Shown piece by piece: positions 27,435 through 35,722 of a DNA stretch of 64,000 bases. Made by a program: the position numbers and the translations under genes. The stretch spans positions 4,252,121 through 4,316,120 of the forward strand of contig NZ_JH980292.1 of the NCBI RefSeq assembly GCF_000314005.1, given 5' to 3'. How positions within the stretch are numbered: the first letter of the stretch is position 1; each line of letters starts with the position of its first letter. The notes under the pieces are model-generated. The model worked only from the letters and a program-made list of their open reading frames with translations, did no database searches and had not been told where the DNA came from. This stretch comes from Spirulina subsalsa PCC 9445. GTDB lineage: Bacteria > Cyanobacteriota > Cyanobacteriia > Cyanobacteriales > Spirulinaceae.

Positions 27435-28478
27435 ATGACTCAACTGTACAATGCGTTCACGCTCTTTATGAGCTTATTGGTAGAAGCGTTACCGTTTCTG
27501 CTGTTAGGCGTTCTTCTCTCCAGTGCTTTGCTTTTTTTCGTTGATGAACGCCAGTTAGTGGCGAAAATGCCCCGCAATCCCTTATTAGGGGCTTTATTTG
27601 GCAGTTGTGCCGGGTTTCTGTTTCCCGTCTGCGAATGTGGGAATGTCCCCGTCGCTCGTCGTCTTTTAACTCAAGGGGCGCCTACTTCAGTGGCCATTGG
27701 TTTTTTACTCGCCGCTCCCACCATTAACCCCATTGTGATGTGGTCTACTTGGGCGGCATTTCCCCATCAGCCGGGGATGGTATTTTGGCGGATTCTCTTC
27801 TCGTTGATTATTGCCACCATTGTGGGCTGTGTGTTTAGTTTCCAGAAAGATCCTTGGCCCCTCATGCAGCCGGATTTAGCCAAGCGGGTGATGAATCAAC
27901 GGGCGAATCAAGCCTCAAGCCATTCAGCACTCTGGACGAAACCGGAACCCCTACCGACGTTATTACAATCTGGGACGTTTTTATTAGGTGAGGGATCAGC
28001 GCCTGTGCGTTTGGATGATGCGGCCACCGGAGCCGTGGCTTTGCCCTATCAGAAAGCCTTTCAACGCTTTTCTCGCCACAGAGTCCGCCTGTTTTTAAAT
28101 AATATTGTCCAAGAAATGCGGGAACTCGGGGCGATGTTGGTATTGGGCAGTGCCACAGCCGCCGCCATTCAAGTGTTAGCACCTCGGGAGTTGGTGCTGA
28201 GTTTAGGTCAAGGGACGGTGACTTCAATTTTGGCCATGATGTTATTAGCGGCCTTGGTGTCCATCTGTTCCACCGTTGACGCTTTCTTTGTTTTAGCGTT
28301 TGCCTCCACTTTTACCACAGGCTCCCTCCTGGCCTTTTTGGTCTTTGGCCCCATGATTGACATTAAAGCCATTGGCTTGATGATCTCGATTTTTAAACCC
28401 AAGGTGATTCTTTATTTATTTGCGATCGCCGCTCAACTCACCCTCATCCTTACCTTGTCTTATAGTTACTTCTTCTAA
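27435..28478 (+). CDS. YraQ/DUF318-family permease
   Basis: A 347-residue membrane protein with about eight hydrophobic segments. The family signature is present: ALFGSCAGFLFPVCECGNVPVARRLL (~residues 58-83) with a conserved CxC-type pair in PVCECGN, and APTINPIV. Members are predicted permeases with unknown substrate. The next gene starts 6 bases after its stop, and the pairing with a TIGR03943-type protein is widely conserved and suspected to be metal or thiol related. That role is inference. Confidence 0.85.
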   Translation: MTQLYNAFTLFMSLLVEALPFLLLGVLLSSALLFFVDERQLVAKMPRNPLLGALFGSCAGFLFPVCECGNVPVARRLLTQGAPTSVAIGFLLAAPTINPIVMWSTWAAFPHQPGMVFWRILFSLIIATIVGCVFSFQKDPWPLMQPDLAKRVMNQRANQASSHSALWTKPEPLPTLLQSGTFLLGEGSAPVRLDDAATGAVALPYQKAFQRFSRHRVRLFLNNIVQEMRELGAMLVLGSATAAAIQVLAPRELVLSLGQGTVTSILAMMLLAALVSICSTVDAFFVLAFASTFTTGSLLAFLVFGPMIDIKAIGLMISIFKPKVILYLFAIAAQLTLILTLSYSYFF

Positions 28479-28483
28479 CACTC

Positions 28484-29317
28484 ATGAAGGCCTTTAAACG
28501 CGCTCGCCGCCAATGGCGTTCCCATCCCCTCTGGAGTCAATACATCTCCCCGCTGGGCAAGATTTATCTAAACGTTGTCCCCTGGTTAGATATCTTGACC
28601 ATGCTCGCCTGGGGGGTACTCTTCCTCAAGTATTTTGTCATTGGGCGCCTACAACTGCTCATTCACCCTAACTATTTTGCGTTGGTTTTAGCCGCAGGTA
28701 TCGTCCTAGTCGTCATCGCGGGGGTCAATACTTGGAACCAAGTCTCAGAAAAACAGGGGAAAATACCCCCCCTCACGGCCGCCGAAACCCAACATCTAAC
28801 CCTCTTTCCCCCCGGTGTCGCAACCAGTTTGCTCTTAATTGTCGCCCTGTCGGGTTTTATCATTCCTCCCAAAATCCTCGCCAGTGACACCGCCTTACAA
28901 CGAGGATTAAGTGAAACCCTGCCCTACACCCGCACCGAAGCCCAAACCTTTTACAGTGCCATTAAACCCGAAGAACGCTCCCTCTTAGATTGGGTGCGCA
29001 CCTTTAACGCCTATCCTGAACCCGATGCTTACCGAGGACAACCCGCCAATGTAACCGGATTTGTGGTTCATTCCCCCACCCTGAGTGAGGAGTATATTTT
29101 AATCTCGCGTTTTGTGATCACCTGCTGCGCCGTGGATGCCTACCCCGTCGGTTTACCCGTCAAACTCCCCCCGGGTACCCCACGCTATGAACAAGATATC
29201 TGGTTAGAAATCCAAGGGGAAATGACCACCGAAACCTTTGGCGAACAGCGTCAACTGGTCATTGCCGCTAAAAATACTCAACAAATTCCCACCCCTAGCA
29301 ATCCTTACGAGTTCTGA
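28484..29317 (+). CDS. TIGR03943/YcgQ-type partner protein of the permease
   Basis: A 277-residue protein with two to three hydrophobic segments in the N-terminal half (LDILTMLAWGVLFLKYFV; YFALVLAAGIVLVVIAGV; TSLLLIVALSGFIIPPKILA). A soluble C-terminal part contains RFVITCCAVDAYPVGLPV, the double-cysteine motif characteristic of this family and possibly metal-binding. It lies 6 bases after the permease gene and 12 before the next, so the three probably form one operon. Confidence 0.85.
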   Translation: MKAFKRARRQWRSHPLWSQYISPLGKIYLNVVPWLDILTMLAWGVLFLKYFVIGRLQLLIHPNYFALVLAAGIVLVVIAGVNTWNQVSEKQGKIPPLTAAETQHLTLFPPGVATSLLLIVALSGFIIPPKILASDTALQRGLSETLPYTRTEAQTFYSAIKPEERSLLDWVRTFNAYPEPDAYRGQPANVTGFVVHSPTLSEEYILISRFVITCCAVDAYPVGLPVKLPPGTPRYEQDIWLEIQGEMTTETFGEQRQLVIAAKNTQQIPTPSNPYEF

Positions 29318-29328
29318 GGAGTCAATCT

Positions 29329-30882
29329 ATGACTATTCCTAATCGTTATCCCGTCCTTTATCCCATTGACCGCATTTCCTTGGGTTTAATGACCCTGTTT
29401 TCTGTGGTGATTGGGCTGTTAATTTTAGGCGGTAGTTTTTGTACAGGCGATCGCTGCCTCTTTCACACCGGCCCTCGTGTGAATCAGTTCACCTGGGAAA
29501 ACCGCGTGATTGACTACCGAGATCAAGCCTTTATTTTGGGCTTTAATCGCCCGATGGATCAAAGTAGTGTTGAAGAAAACATCAAGATAACTATTCCCGA
29601 TCAACCTGATGTTCAAAACCCCCTGCCCGGAAAAACCAGTTGGGCTGGACGACGGATGGCCTATACCTTGGATTTTCCTGCACCCTACGGGACAAGATAC
29701 CGTTTTGAACTGGAAAACGCCCACGAACGCTTTACCAATCAGCAGGAACAGGGGGCGGCCATTCAACCCTATCAAACCGAATTCCGCACCCCCGACCGGG
29801 CTTTTGCTTATATTGGTCTAGAAGGGGCCGAACGGGGGCGTTTGGTCGTTTTTGATTTCACCAGTCAAGAAAGGCGGATTATCACGCCAGAACAGTTGGT
29901 TGTAACCGAATTTAGAATTGACCGCGATCGCGCCCAGATTGTTTTTAGTGCCGTAGAACGCAATAGCACCGGAGAGGGAATTCTCGATCAACAAATCTAC
30001 CGCGTGAATACTGGACTCACCCGGGAAAAATCGGGTTTTCAAACTGGAAAAGACATTGGCAAAATTGAGTTAATTCTAGACAACGAAGGCTACAACAACC
30101 TCAAATTTGACCTTTCCGAAGACGGGGAACTGCTCGTCGTGCAACGAGTGAACAAACAAGATCCCGCCGATTTTGGCTTGTGGGTTATACAAGACGGCCA
30201 ACGACCTAAACCCTTGAAAAATGAACCGGGTGGGGTGTTTATGATTGCCCCAGATAATGAAACCATCGCCAGCACCCAAGGAGAAGGAATTGCTATTCTG
30301 TCCTTAGAACCGGCCGCCCAACCCCTAGACTTTTTAGCTCAATTTGGTATGGTGCTAGGGTTCTCTCCTGATGGTCGATCTGCCGCGATGGTGGATTTTA
30401 ATAAAAATAACCCTGATTTGCTCTATACCCGCTCTCTTTATTTGGTCAACAATCAGGGCGTTCAAGAAAAAATCTTTGATACCCAAGGCTCTATTCTCGA
30501 CTGTCAATTTCAGGCGAAAGGTGAACAAATGTTTTGCCTAATGACCAATTTGGTGGAGGATACGGAATATATAGAACAGCCTTACATTGCCATGGTCGAT
30601 GTCGGAGAGAAAAAGGTCGCTCCCTTAATTACCTTACCGAAATATCAAGACATCAACATCAGTTTAGCTCCTGATGGCTTAGGGTTACTGTTTGACCAAA
30701 TCCGCACAGATCCCACGAATGAGCAAGAAAGTTTCTTAAAAACCAGTTCCGGAGAGGCGTTACTCGATGGGGAAATTTGGTTATTAATTCCCCCTCGTTC
30801 CTTACCGGAGCAAGGTCAAAGGACTTCTCCTCAATTGGAAGAATTGCCCTTTGTTGGTTTTCAGCCTCAATGGTTCCCATAG
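29329..30882 (+). CDS. Membrane-anchored beta-propeller-like protein with an Ig-like domain
   Basis: One N-terminal membrane helix (LGLMTLFSVVIGLLILGG, residues ~18-36) is followed by a probable extracytoplasmic part. Residues ~60-150 resemble a bacterial Ig-like (SbsA/Big_5) domain: LGFNRPMDQSSVEENIKI...FRFEL. Residues ~165-510 contain repeated blocks such as LVVFDFTSQERRIITPEQL and LDFLAQFGMVLGFSPDGRSAAMVD, resembling a TolB-type propeller. The function is not known. It is co-directional with the permease pair and may be their periplasmic partner. Its stop overlaps the 3' end of the convergent GGDEF/EAL gene by 16 bases. Confidence 0.65.
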   Translation: MTIPNRYPVLYPIDRISLGLMTLFSVVIGLLILGGSFCTGDRCLFHTGPRVNQFTWENRVIDYRDQAFILGFNRPMDQSSVEENIKITIPDQPDVQNPLPGKTSWAGRRMAYTLDFPAPYGTRYRFELENAHERFTNQQEQGAAIQPYQTEFRTPDRAFAYIGLEGAERGRLVVFDFTSQERRIITPEQLVVTEFRIDRDRAQIVFSAVERNSTGEGILDQQIYRVNTGLTREKSGFQTGKDIGKIELILDNEGYNNLKFDLSEDGELLVVQRVNKQDPADFGLWVIQDGQRPKPLKNEPGGVFMIAPDNETIASTQGEGIAILSLEPAAQPLDFLAQFGMVLGFSPDGRSAAMVDFNKNNPDLLYTRSLYLVNNQGVQEKIFDTQGSILDCQFQAKGEQMFCLMTNLVEDTEYIEQPYIAMVDVGEKKVAPLITLPKYQDINISLAPDGLGLLFDQIRTDPTNEQESFLKTSSGEALLDGEIWLLIPPRSLPEQGQRTSPQLEELPFVGFQPQWFP

Positions 30883-32579
30883 GGCCGTGCCTCCCAAAAA
30901 CGGGTAAACTCTACCGCAGGCATGGGACGACCGAAATAATAGCCTTGGAATTTATGACAGCCTAAATGGTGTAAAAAGGTAGCTTGTTCTGAGGTTTCCA
31001 CCCCTTCGGCAATGACATCCAATTGTAAACTCTGGGCTAAGGCGATGACCGAACGAACAATGGCGGTGTCGTTGCTATCTTGGGGGATTCCTCGGACAAA
31101 GGACTGATCGATTTTAAGAAAGTTTAGGGGAAAGCGTTTGAGGTAACTTAAGGAAGAATAACCGGTGCCGAAATCATCAAGGGCTACCGTTACGCCTAAA
31201 TCACGAATACCTTGCAGGATTTTAATGGCACTTTGAACATCATTCATCAATAAGCCCTCGGTAATTTCTAACTCCAGGAGATTGGGATCATGATGGGTAT
31301 TTTCTAGGGTAGTGGCCACTAATTCCAACAGATTGGGCTGTTGGAATTGTAGGGCGGATAAGTTCACGGCCACTCGTAAACCGTGTAATCCCCCCATTTG
31401 CCAGAGGTGGTTTTGCTGACAGGCTTTTTGTAAGACCCATTCGCCAATGGGGATAATTAAACCACTCATCTCCGCCACCGGGATAAATTCACCCGGGGAA
31501 ATAAAACCCTCTTGGGGATGTCGCCAACGGAGCAAGACTTCCGCTCCCATACAGTCGCCTCCGTCGGTGTGATAGTCAATTTGGGGCTGATAGAAGAGTT
31601 CGAGTTCTTCTCGTTCTAAAGCACGGCGTAAATCCCGTTCTAAGGTTAAACGACGGCGCAATTTTTCGGTCATTGCGGAGGAATAAAAATGATAGTTTCC
31701 GACTCCTGCGGTTTTGGCGGAACGGAGGGCGGTGTCGGCATGGGTGAGCAGTTCCTCTGACTGTTCTCCGTCACTGGGATAGATGGCGATGCCTACACTG
31801 GCAGTGGCATAGAGTTTTTCCCCTTCTAGGATAAAGGGTTCTGCTAAGAGGTTGATCAGGGTTTGAGTATGCTGGATGACTTGTTCTAGGCCTTGAATCT
31901 GACTGTAGAGAAAACCGAATTCATCGCTGCCGACTCGTGCCATGAGATGACAGGAATGGCCTTGATCTAAACGACGGGCAATTTGTCGGAGTAACCAGTC
32001 GCCTTTGTCTTGACCGAGGCTGTTGTTAACGCTGGAAAAATCGTTAATATCCAGTAGAATCACGGCGAGAAGGGTGTGTGGTTGAGCTAGGGCGATCGCT
32101 TCTTCTAGACGATATTGGAGGAAATCCCGGTTGGGGAGGGCGGTTAGAGCATCATAGTTTTTGAGTTGGTGGATGGACTGATCGAGTTTGGCGATCGCAT
32201 ACATGGTGTCGCTCATCAAAATCCCCACCTCGTCCTTAAACTGGGTGGGTAAGTTGGGAAGAACACTTTTTTCGAGATAATGACGGAGACTGAGGAAGGT
32301 AGCCCGAATGGGGGCGAGTAATTGTTGTAAGGTTAATAGGGTGATCCCGGTGCCGATTAAGGTGGCAATTAAGGCAACCCCGAGAATCCGTACTTTGATC
32401 TCAAGGTCAATCTGGGCTGAGGCGATGGCATAAAAAAACAAGGTCAATAGAGGAATATGAGTCCCAATAAAGGCCACGATGAGAATTTTCCCTAAATAAC
32501 TCCGAGGAAATGCTAAACGCGCCAAGAACGAATAAACTTGCAACTTGGGGATCTGTCGGCCGGGGGTTTGGGTGGTCAT
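30867..32579 (-). CDS. GGDEF/EAL signalling protein with degenerate GGDEF and intact-looking EAL
   Basis: Two membrane helices near the N-terminus (LIVAFIGTHIPLLTLFFYAIA; ILGVALIATLIGTGITLLTL), then a GGDEF domain (~residues 155-315) whose signature is ARVGSDEFGFLY instead of GGDEF. An EAL domain (~330-570) follows with EVLLRWRHP (EVL in place of EAL), ITEGLLM, DDFGTGYSSLSYL, KIDQSFVRG and AEGVET. The EAL catalytic acidic residues are kept, so c-di-GMP phosphodiesterase activity is likely, while cyclase activity is doubtful. A TTG at 32603 would add 8 residues; I chose the ATG at 32577-32579. Confidence 0.88.
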   Translation of the reverse strand: MTTQTPGRQIPKLQVYSFLARLAFPRSYLGKILIVAFIGTHIPLLTLFFYAIASAQIDLEIKVRILGVALIATLIGTGITLLTLQQLLAPIRATFLSLRHYLEKSVLPNLPTQFKDEVGILMSDTMYAIAKLDQSIHQLKNYDALTALPNRDFLQYRLEEAIALAQPHTLLAVILLDINDFSSVNNSLGQDKGDWLLRQIARRLDQGHSCHLMARVGSDEFGFLYSQIQGLEQVIQHTQTLINLLAEPFILEGEKLYATASVGIAIYPSDGEQSEELLTHADTALRSAKTAGVGNYHFYSSAMTEKLRRRLTLERDLRRALEREELELFYQPQIDYHTDGGDCMGAEVLLRWRHPQEGFISPGEFIPVAEMSGLIIPIGEWVLQKACQQNHLWQMGGLHGLRVAVNLSALQFQQPNLLELVATTLENTHHDPNLLELEITEGLLMNDVQSAIKILQGIRDLGVTVALDDFGTGYSSLSYLKRFPLNFLKIDQSFVRGIPQDSNDTAIVRSVIALAQSLQLDVIAEGVETSEQATFLHHLGCHKFQGYYFGRPMPAVEFTRFWEARPYGNH

Positions 32580-32621
32580 ACGCTTGTAACGGTAAACAAT
32601 CAAGATCCAACGGAGGTCAAC

Positions 32622-33132
32622 TTAGTGAACTACCCCACCCTGCCTAGGCGCGAGGATAGGGCTTCCTGATTCAATGGGAAAAGCATCTAGCAAAACCGAA
32701 ATCTTGCCAGGTTGTCTTACGTTCCCTCCCCAGGCCGTATCGCTGGTTCCCAACGACAATATCCGCAAGGCTTCATTTTTAATGTTTTGTAACGTTAGCA
32801 GGATAACTTAAAGACTGCCGACCATGCTTTGACTTGAAACGGGGTGACTGCGCCCGTTTCTCAAAAACGTTTTTGTAGGCAGTAGAAAGATTAAGTGCAA
32901 CCACTTGTAAGGATTGGGAGTAGGCATCTGTTAGCCAAGGATATTCCTTTTTTAGTTTAGGTAACAGGCTTTGAATGTATCCACGAGACAATCCTTTCCC
33001 CGTCTCGATATAGGTTTTTTGGCACAAGTCTAACGCCAAATTCCAATACCAACGACAGCATCCGAACGCCTTAGCCAGGGATACTTTTTGCTCGTCAGTA
33101 GGATAGATACGATACTTGTAAGCCTTATACAT
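32622..33132 (-). pseudogene. Second tnpB relic, different subgroup, with middle deleted
   Basis: The N-terminus MYKAYKYRIYPTDEQKVSLAKAFGCCRWYWN (start 33132) is typical of another IS200/IS605 TnpB subgroup and stays open to 32779. Downstream, after in-frame stops, a C-terminal tail EALRILSLGTSDTAWGGNVRQ continues to a stop at 32622-32624, as in TnpB C-termini of the type GGxVR. The central RuvC body (~230 residues) and the zinc finger are gone. Not functional as a nuclease. Confidence 0.75.
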
Positions 33133-33395
33133 TATCGAGAACCAGTGTTGCCGATAACAGTATAACCGATTATCTAAGGATTTTATCTAAGGATTCGCTG
33201 TCGCTCAGTATATTACTGGGTTGCTATCCATCCCCTCCCTGCAAGCGAGGAAGGGGAATTCCGCAACATTTTTGTTAAATCTGACCTTTTTCACGGTTGG
33301 GATACCTTCTAGGAAAAAGCTTAAGACTGAATCGCACTAGAAAAGGCTATGATTTTGTCAACTGCCCCACTCCACTTGCGGGATGGGGCTTGTAA
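33133..33395. repeat. IS-end-like hairpins between two tnpB relics
   Basis: Contains CCCCTCCCTGCAAGCGAGGAAGGGG (33231-33257 region) followed by GAATTCCGCAACATTTTTGTTAA, which recurs inverted at 45903-45927. Then GCCCCACTCCACTTGCGGGATGGGGC (~33364-33389), a hairpin typical of IS200/IS605 right ends. Confidence 0.55.
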
Positions 33396-33560
33396 CTAAC
33401 CCACAAGGGCTGTCACATCTGGCAGATTGACCGCTGCCTGTTCCACCGTCCCCATTAATGCCCAGTCAACGTGCTGATTAAAAATGTCAGCACAAAAGCC
33501 CATGAGGAGCAAAAACCGCTCACGGGGTAGGTTGACGGGAATGGAAACGGTTCGCTTCAT
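33396..33560 (-). pseudogene. 54-codon mini-tnpB: N-terminus fused in frame to C-terminus
   Basis: MKRTVSIPVNLPRERF...FNQHVDWAL is the N-terminus of a third TnpB subgroup. After 35 residues it joins in frame to TVEQAAVNLPDVTALVG and a stop, which looks like the natural C-terminal tail. The whole catalytic body is missing. It is probably a deletion derivative, not a working gene, but the reading frame is intact. Confidence 0.6.
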
Positions 33561-33703
33561 GTTGGCGCTCGTCCAGGATTGGACGGGCGAGAAAAAAGGA
33601 CAATGATACACTGAGATTAACACAAGCTTTATCTGTCCTGATCTTAAGCGTCGTAAGTTTTATGGACAACCGGGGAGTGTCAACGCTTGACCCATCTTGA
33701 CTC
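33561..33703. other. Spacer with an IS-end motif upstream of pgsA
   Basis: CCGGGGAGTGTCAACG at 33670-33685 is the same end motif found after the tnpB genes, here in plus orientation and without a tnpB next to it. It lies ~20 bases before the pgsA start. Confidence 0.4.
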
Positions 33704-34207
33704 ATGAATTTACCTACTTGGATTACAGTTTCCCGCTTGTTGGGCGTGCCAATTCTCCTCTATTGTTTAGCAGATCCCACCCCCCAAAACCGTTGGCTGG
33801 CCTTGATGGTCTTCCTGATTGCGGCCGGAACCGATTGGCTGGATGGGTATTTAGCCCGTCGTCTGAATCAGGTGACAGATTTGGGGAAATTTTTAGATCC
33901 CCTCGTGGATAAGTTATTAGTGTTAGCGCCGTTATTAGCCATGATTGCCTGGGGGGTGATTCCCGCGTGGGGGGTATTTCTGATTTTGGGGCGAGAATTG
34001 GCGATCGCAGGATGGCGCGTCAATCAAACCACAATCACAGGGGCGAACTTTTGGGGCAAACTCAAAACCGTCACCCAAATCATCGCCATTGCCCTGTTGA
34101 TCTCTCCCCTCCCCCCTCCTTGGCCTCTCGTCGCCATCATTGCCTTTTGGTCTGCTGTCCTCCTCACTCTCGTTTCGGGAGGAATCTATTTCCTCAAACC
34201 AGAGTAA
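33704..34207 (+). CDS. pgsA: Phosphatidylglycerophosphate synthase PgsA
   Basis: Makes phosphatidylglycerophosphate from CDP-diacylglycerol and glycerol-3-phosphate in the membrane; phosphatidylglycerol is essential for photosystem II. The CDP-alcohol phosphotransferase motif D-G-x2-A-R-x8-G-x3-D-x3-D is intact in DGYLARRLNQVTDLGKFLD (~residues 46-64). At least four hydrophobic helices follow the pattern of the family. The 167-residue length is slightly short but normal for cyanobacteria. rsmB follows after ~155 bases of repeat-rich spacer. Confidence 0.92.
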   Translation: MNLPTWITVSRLLGVPILLYCLADPTPQNRWLALMVFLIAAGTDWLDGYLARRLNQVTDLGKFLDPLVDKLLVLAPLLAMIAWGVIPAWGVFLILGRELAIAGWRVNQTTITGANFWGKLKTVTQIIAIALLISPLPPPWPLVAIIAFWSAVLLTLVSGGIYFLKPE

Positions 34208-34214
34208 ACTCTCG

Positions 34215-34340
34215 ACTAGGGAACAGGGGAGAGGCAAGAATAGGCAAGAGGCAAGAGGTAAGAGTCGGGAATCGGAAATCGGGACATTAAGAATTATTGC
34301 CTATTGCTGCTCCCCCGCTCCCCCTCTCCCCTGCCCCCCG
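34215..34340 (+). repeat. Short repeats between pgsA and rsmB
   Basis: AGGCAAGA-type units (34231-34259), GAATCGGAAATCGGGA and CCCCCGTTCCC units, the same degenerate heptamer family as at 48.7 and 59.8 kb. No gene. Confidence 0.55.
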
Positions 34341-34361
34341 TTCCCCCGTTCCCTAACTCCT

Positions 34362-35702
34362 ATGAACGCCCGCCAACTCGCCTTTCTGGCCTTAAAACAA
34401 ATTGACCGCCAATCCGCCTATACCGATGTAGTCTTAGATCGTACCCTACGGCACCAAAAAAGCTTAAATCCCCAAGATCGGGGCTTATTTACTGAGTTAG
34501 TGTATGGTATAGTCCGACGACAGCGCTCTCTCGATGCCCTGATTGATCAACTGGGCAAAAAAAAAGCCCGACAACAACCCCCCGATTTACGCCTGATCCT
34601 CCATATTGGACTCTATCAACTGCGCTATCTAGATCATATTCCCCCCTCGGCCGCCGTTAACACGACTGTAGAGTTAGCTAAAACTAACGGATTTAAACAC
34701 CTCTCGGGGGTAGTCAACGGCATTTTACGCCAGTATGAACGATTCGCCCAAGACGGGGATCCCCTTGTGTTACCTTCAGATCCCATCTCGCGTTTGGGTT
34801 TGTTGCACAGTTTCCCTGATTGGATCCTTCAGTTGTGGTGGGAGGAGTGGGGCGAGGAGGAAACCGAAAAACTCTGTATTTGGTTCAATAACACCCCTTT
34901 CTTAGATTTACGCATCAACCCTTTACAAACGACTCGGGAAGCCGTCCAAGAGGCTTTAAACGCCCAATCCTTGAACGTTTATCCCCTCCCTCATTTACCC
35001 CAAGGGTTACGAGTGGAGGGTAAAACTGGCCCCGTTGCGCTGTTACCGGGGTATCAGGAGGGGTGGTGGACGGTGCAGGATGGAAGCGCCCAGTTAGTCG
35101 CCCACTTGCTGGCTCCTCAAGCGGGGGAGGTGGTGATTGATGCCTGTGCTGCCCCCGGTGGGAAAACGACCCATATCGCGGAGTTAATGGGGGATCAAGG
35201 GGAAATTTGGGCTTGCGATCGCGCCCTCAAACGCCTGAATCATATCAGAGGTAATCAACAACGGCTCAAACTGCACAGCATCCAGACCTGTGGGGGGGAT
35301 AGTCGGGAATTTAAGCAATTTATCGGTCAAGGCGATCGCGTTCTCCTTGATGCCCCTTGTTCCGGTTTAGGCACTCTCCACCGTCATCCTGATATTCGGT
35401 GGCGACAAACTCGGGAAAATCTCGCTGAATTAGTGCAACTGCAACGGGAACTTTTAAATCATACCGCTACTTGGGTTAAACCGGGGGGGTGTCTGGTTTA
35501 TTCTACCTGTACCCTCAACCCCCAAGAAAATGAGGGAGTGATTCAGGACTTTTTGGCCACTCATCCCCAATGGTACCTACAACCCCCTCCCCCCGACTTT
35601 CCTGTGCAAAATCCCGCCGGATGGGTTAAAATCCTACCGACGAAAGAGGATATGGACGGTTTCTTTATGGCTAAACTTGTCCTAGAACCGCAAGAGCCAT
35701 AG
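34362..35702 (+). CDS. rsmB: 16S rRNA (cytosine-967-C5)-methyltransferase RsmB
   Basis: N-terminal NusB-like RNA-binding domain (residues 1-140: LAFLALKQIDRQSAYTDVVL...LHIGLYQLRYLD). C-terminal SAM-dependent methyltransferase with DACAAPGGKTTHIAELM (~residues 261-277) and catalytic cysteine motifs DAPCSGLGTLHRHPDI and YSTCTLNPQEN. An open frame extends upstream to 34140, but the residues before MNARQLAF come from the GTCGGGA-type repeat region and from pgsA in another frame. I chose the ATG at 34362, giving 446 residues. The HTH-NACHT gene starts 20 bases after its stop. Confidence 0.93.
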   Translation: MNARQLAFLALKQIDRQSAYTDVVLDRTLRHQKSLNPQDRGLFTELVYGIVRRQRSLDALIDQLGKKKARQQPPDLRLILHIGLYQLRYLDHIPPSAAVNTTVELAKTNGFKHLSGVVNGILRQYERFAQDGDPLVLPSDPISRLGLLHSFPDWILQLWWEEWGEEETEKLCIWFNNTPFLDLRINPLQTTREAVQEALNAQSLNVYPLPHLPQGLRVEGKTGPVALLPGYQEGWWTVQDGSAQLVAHLLAPQAGEVVIDACAAPGGKTTHIAELMGDQGEIWACDRALKRLNHIRGNQQRLKLHSIQTCGGDSREFKQFIGQGDRVLLDAPCSGLGTLHRHPDIRWRQTRENLAELVQLQRELLNHTATWVKPGGCLVYSTCTLNPQENEGVIQDFLATHPQWYLQPPPPDFPVQNPAGWVKILPTKEDMDGFFMAKLVLEPQEP

Positions 35703-35722
35703 GGAATCCAGAGAAATAGGGC

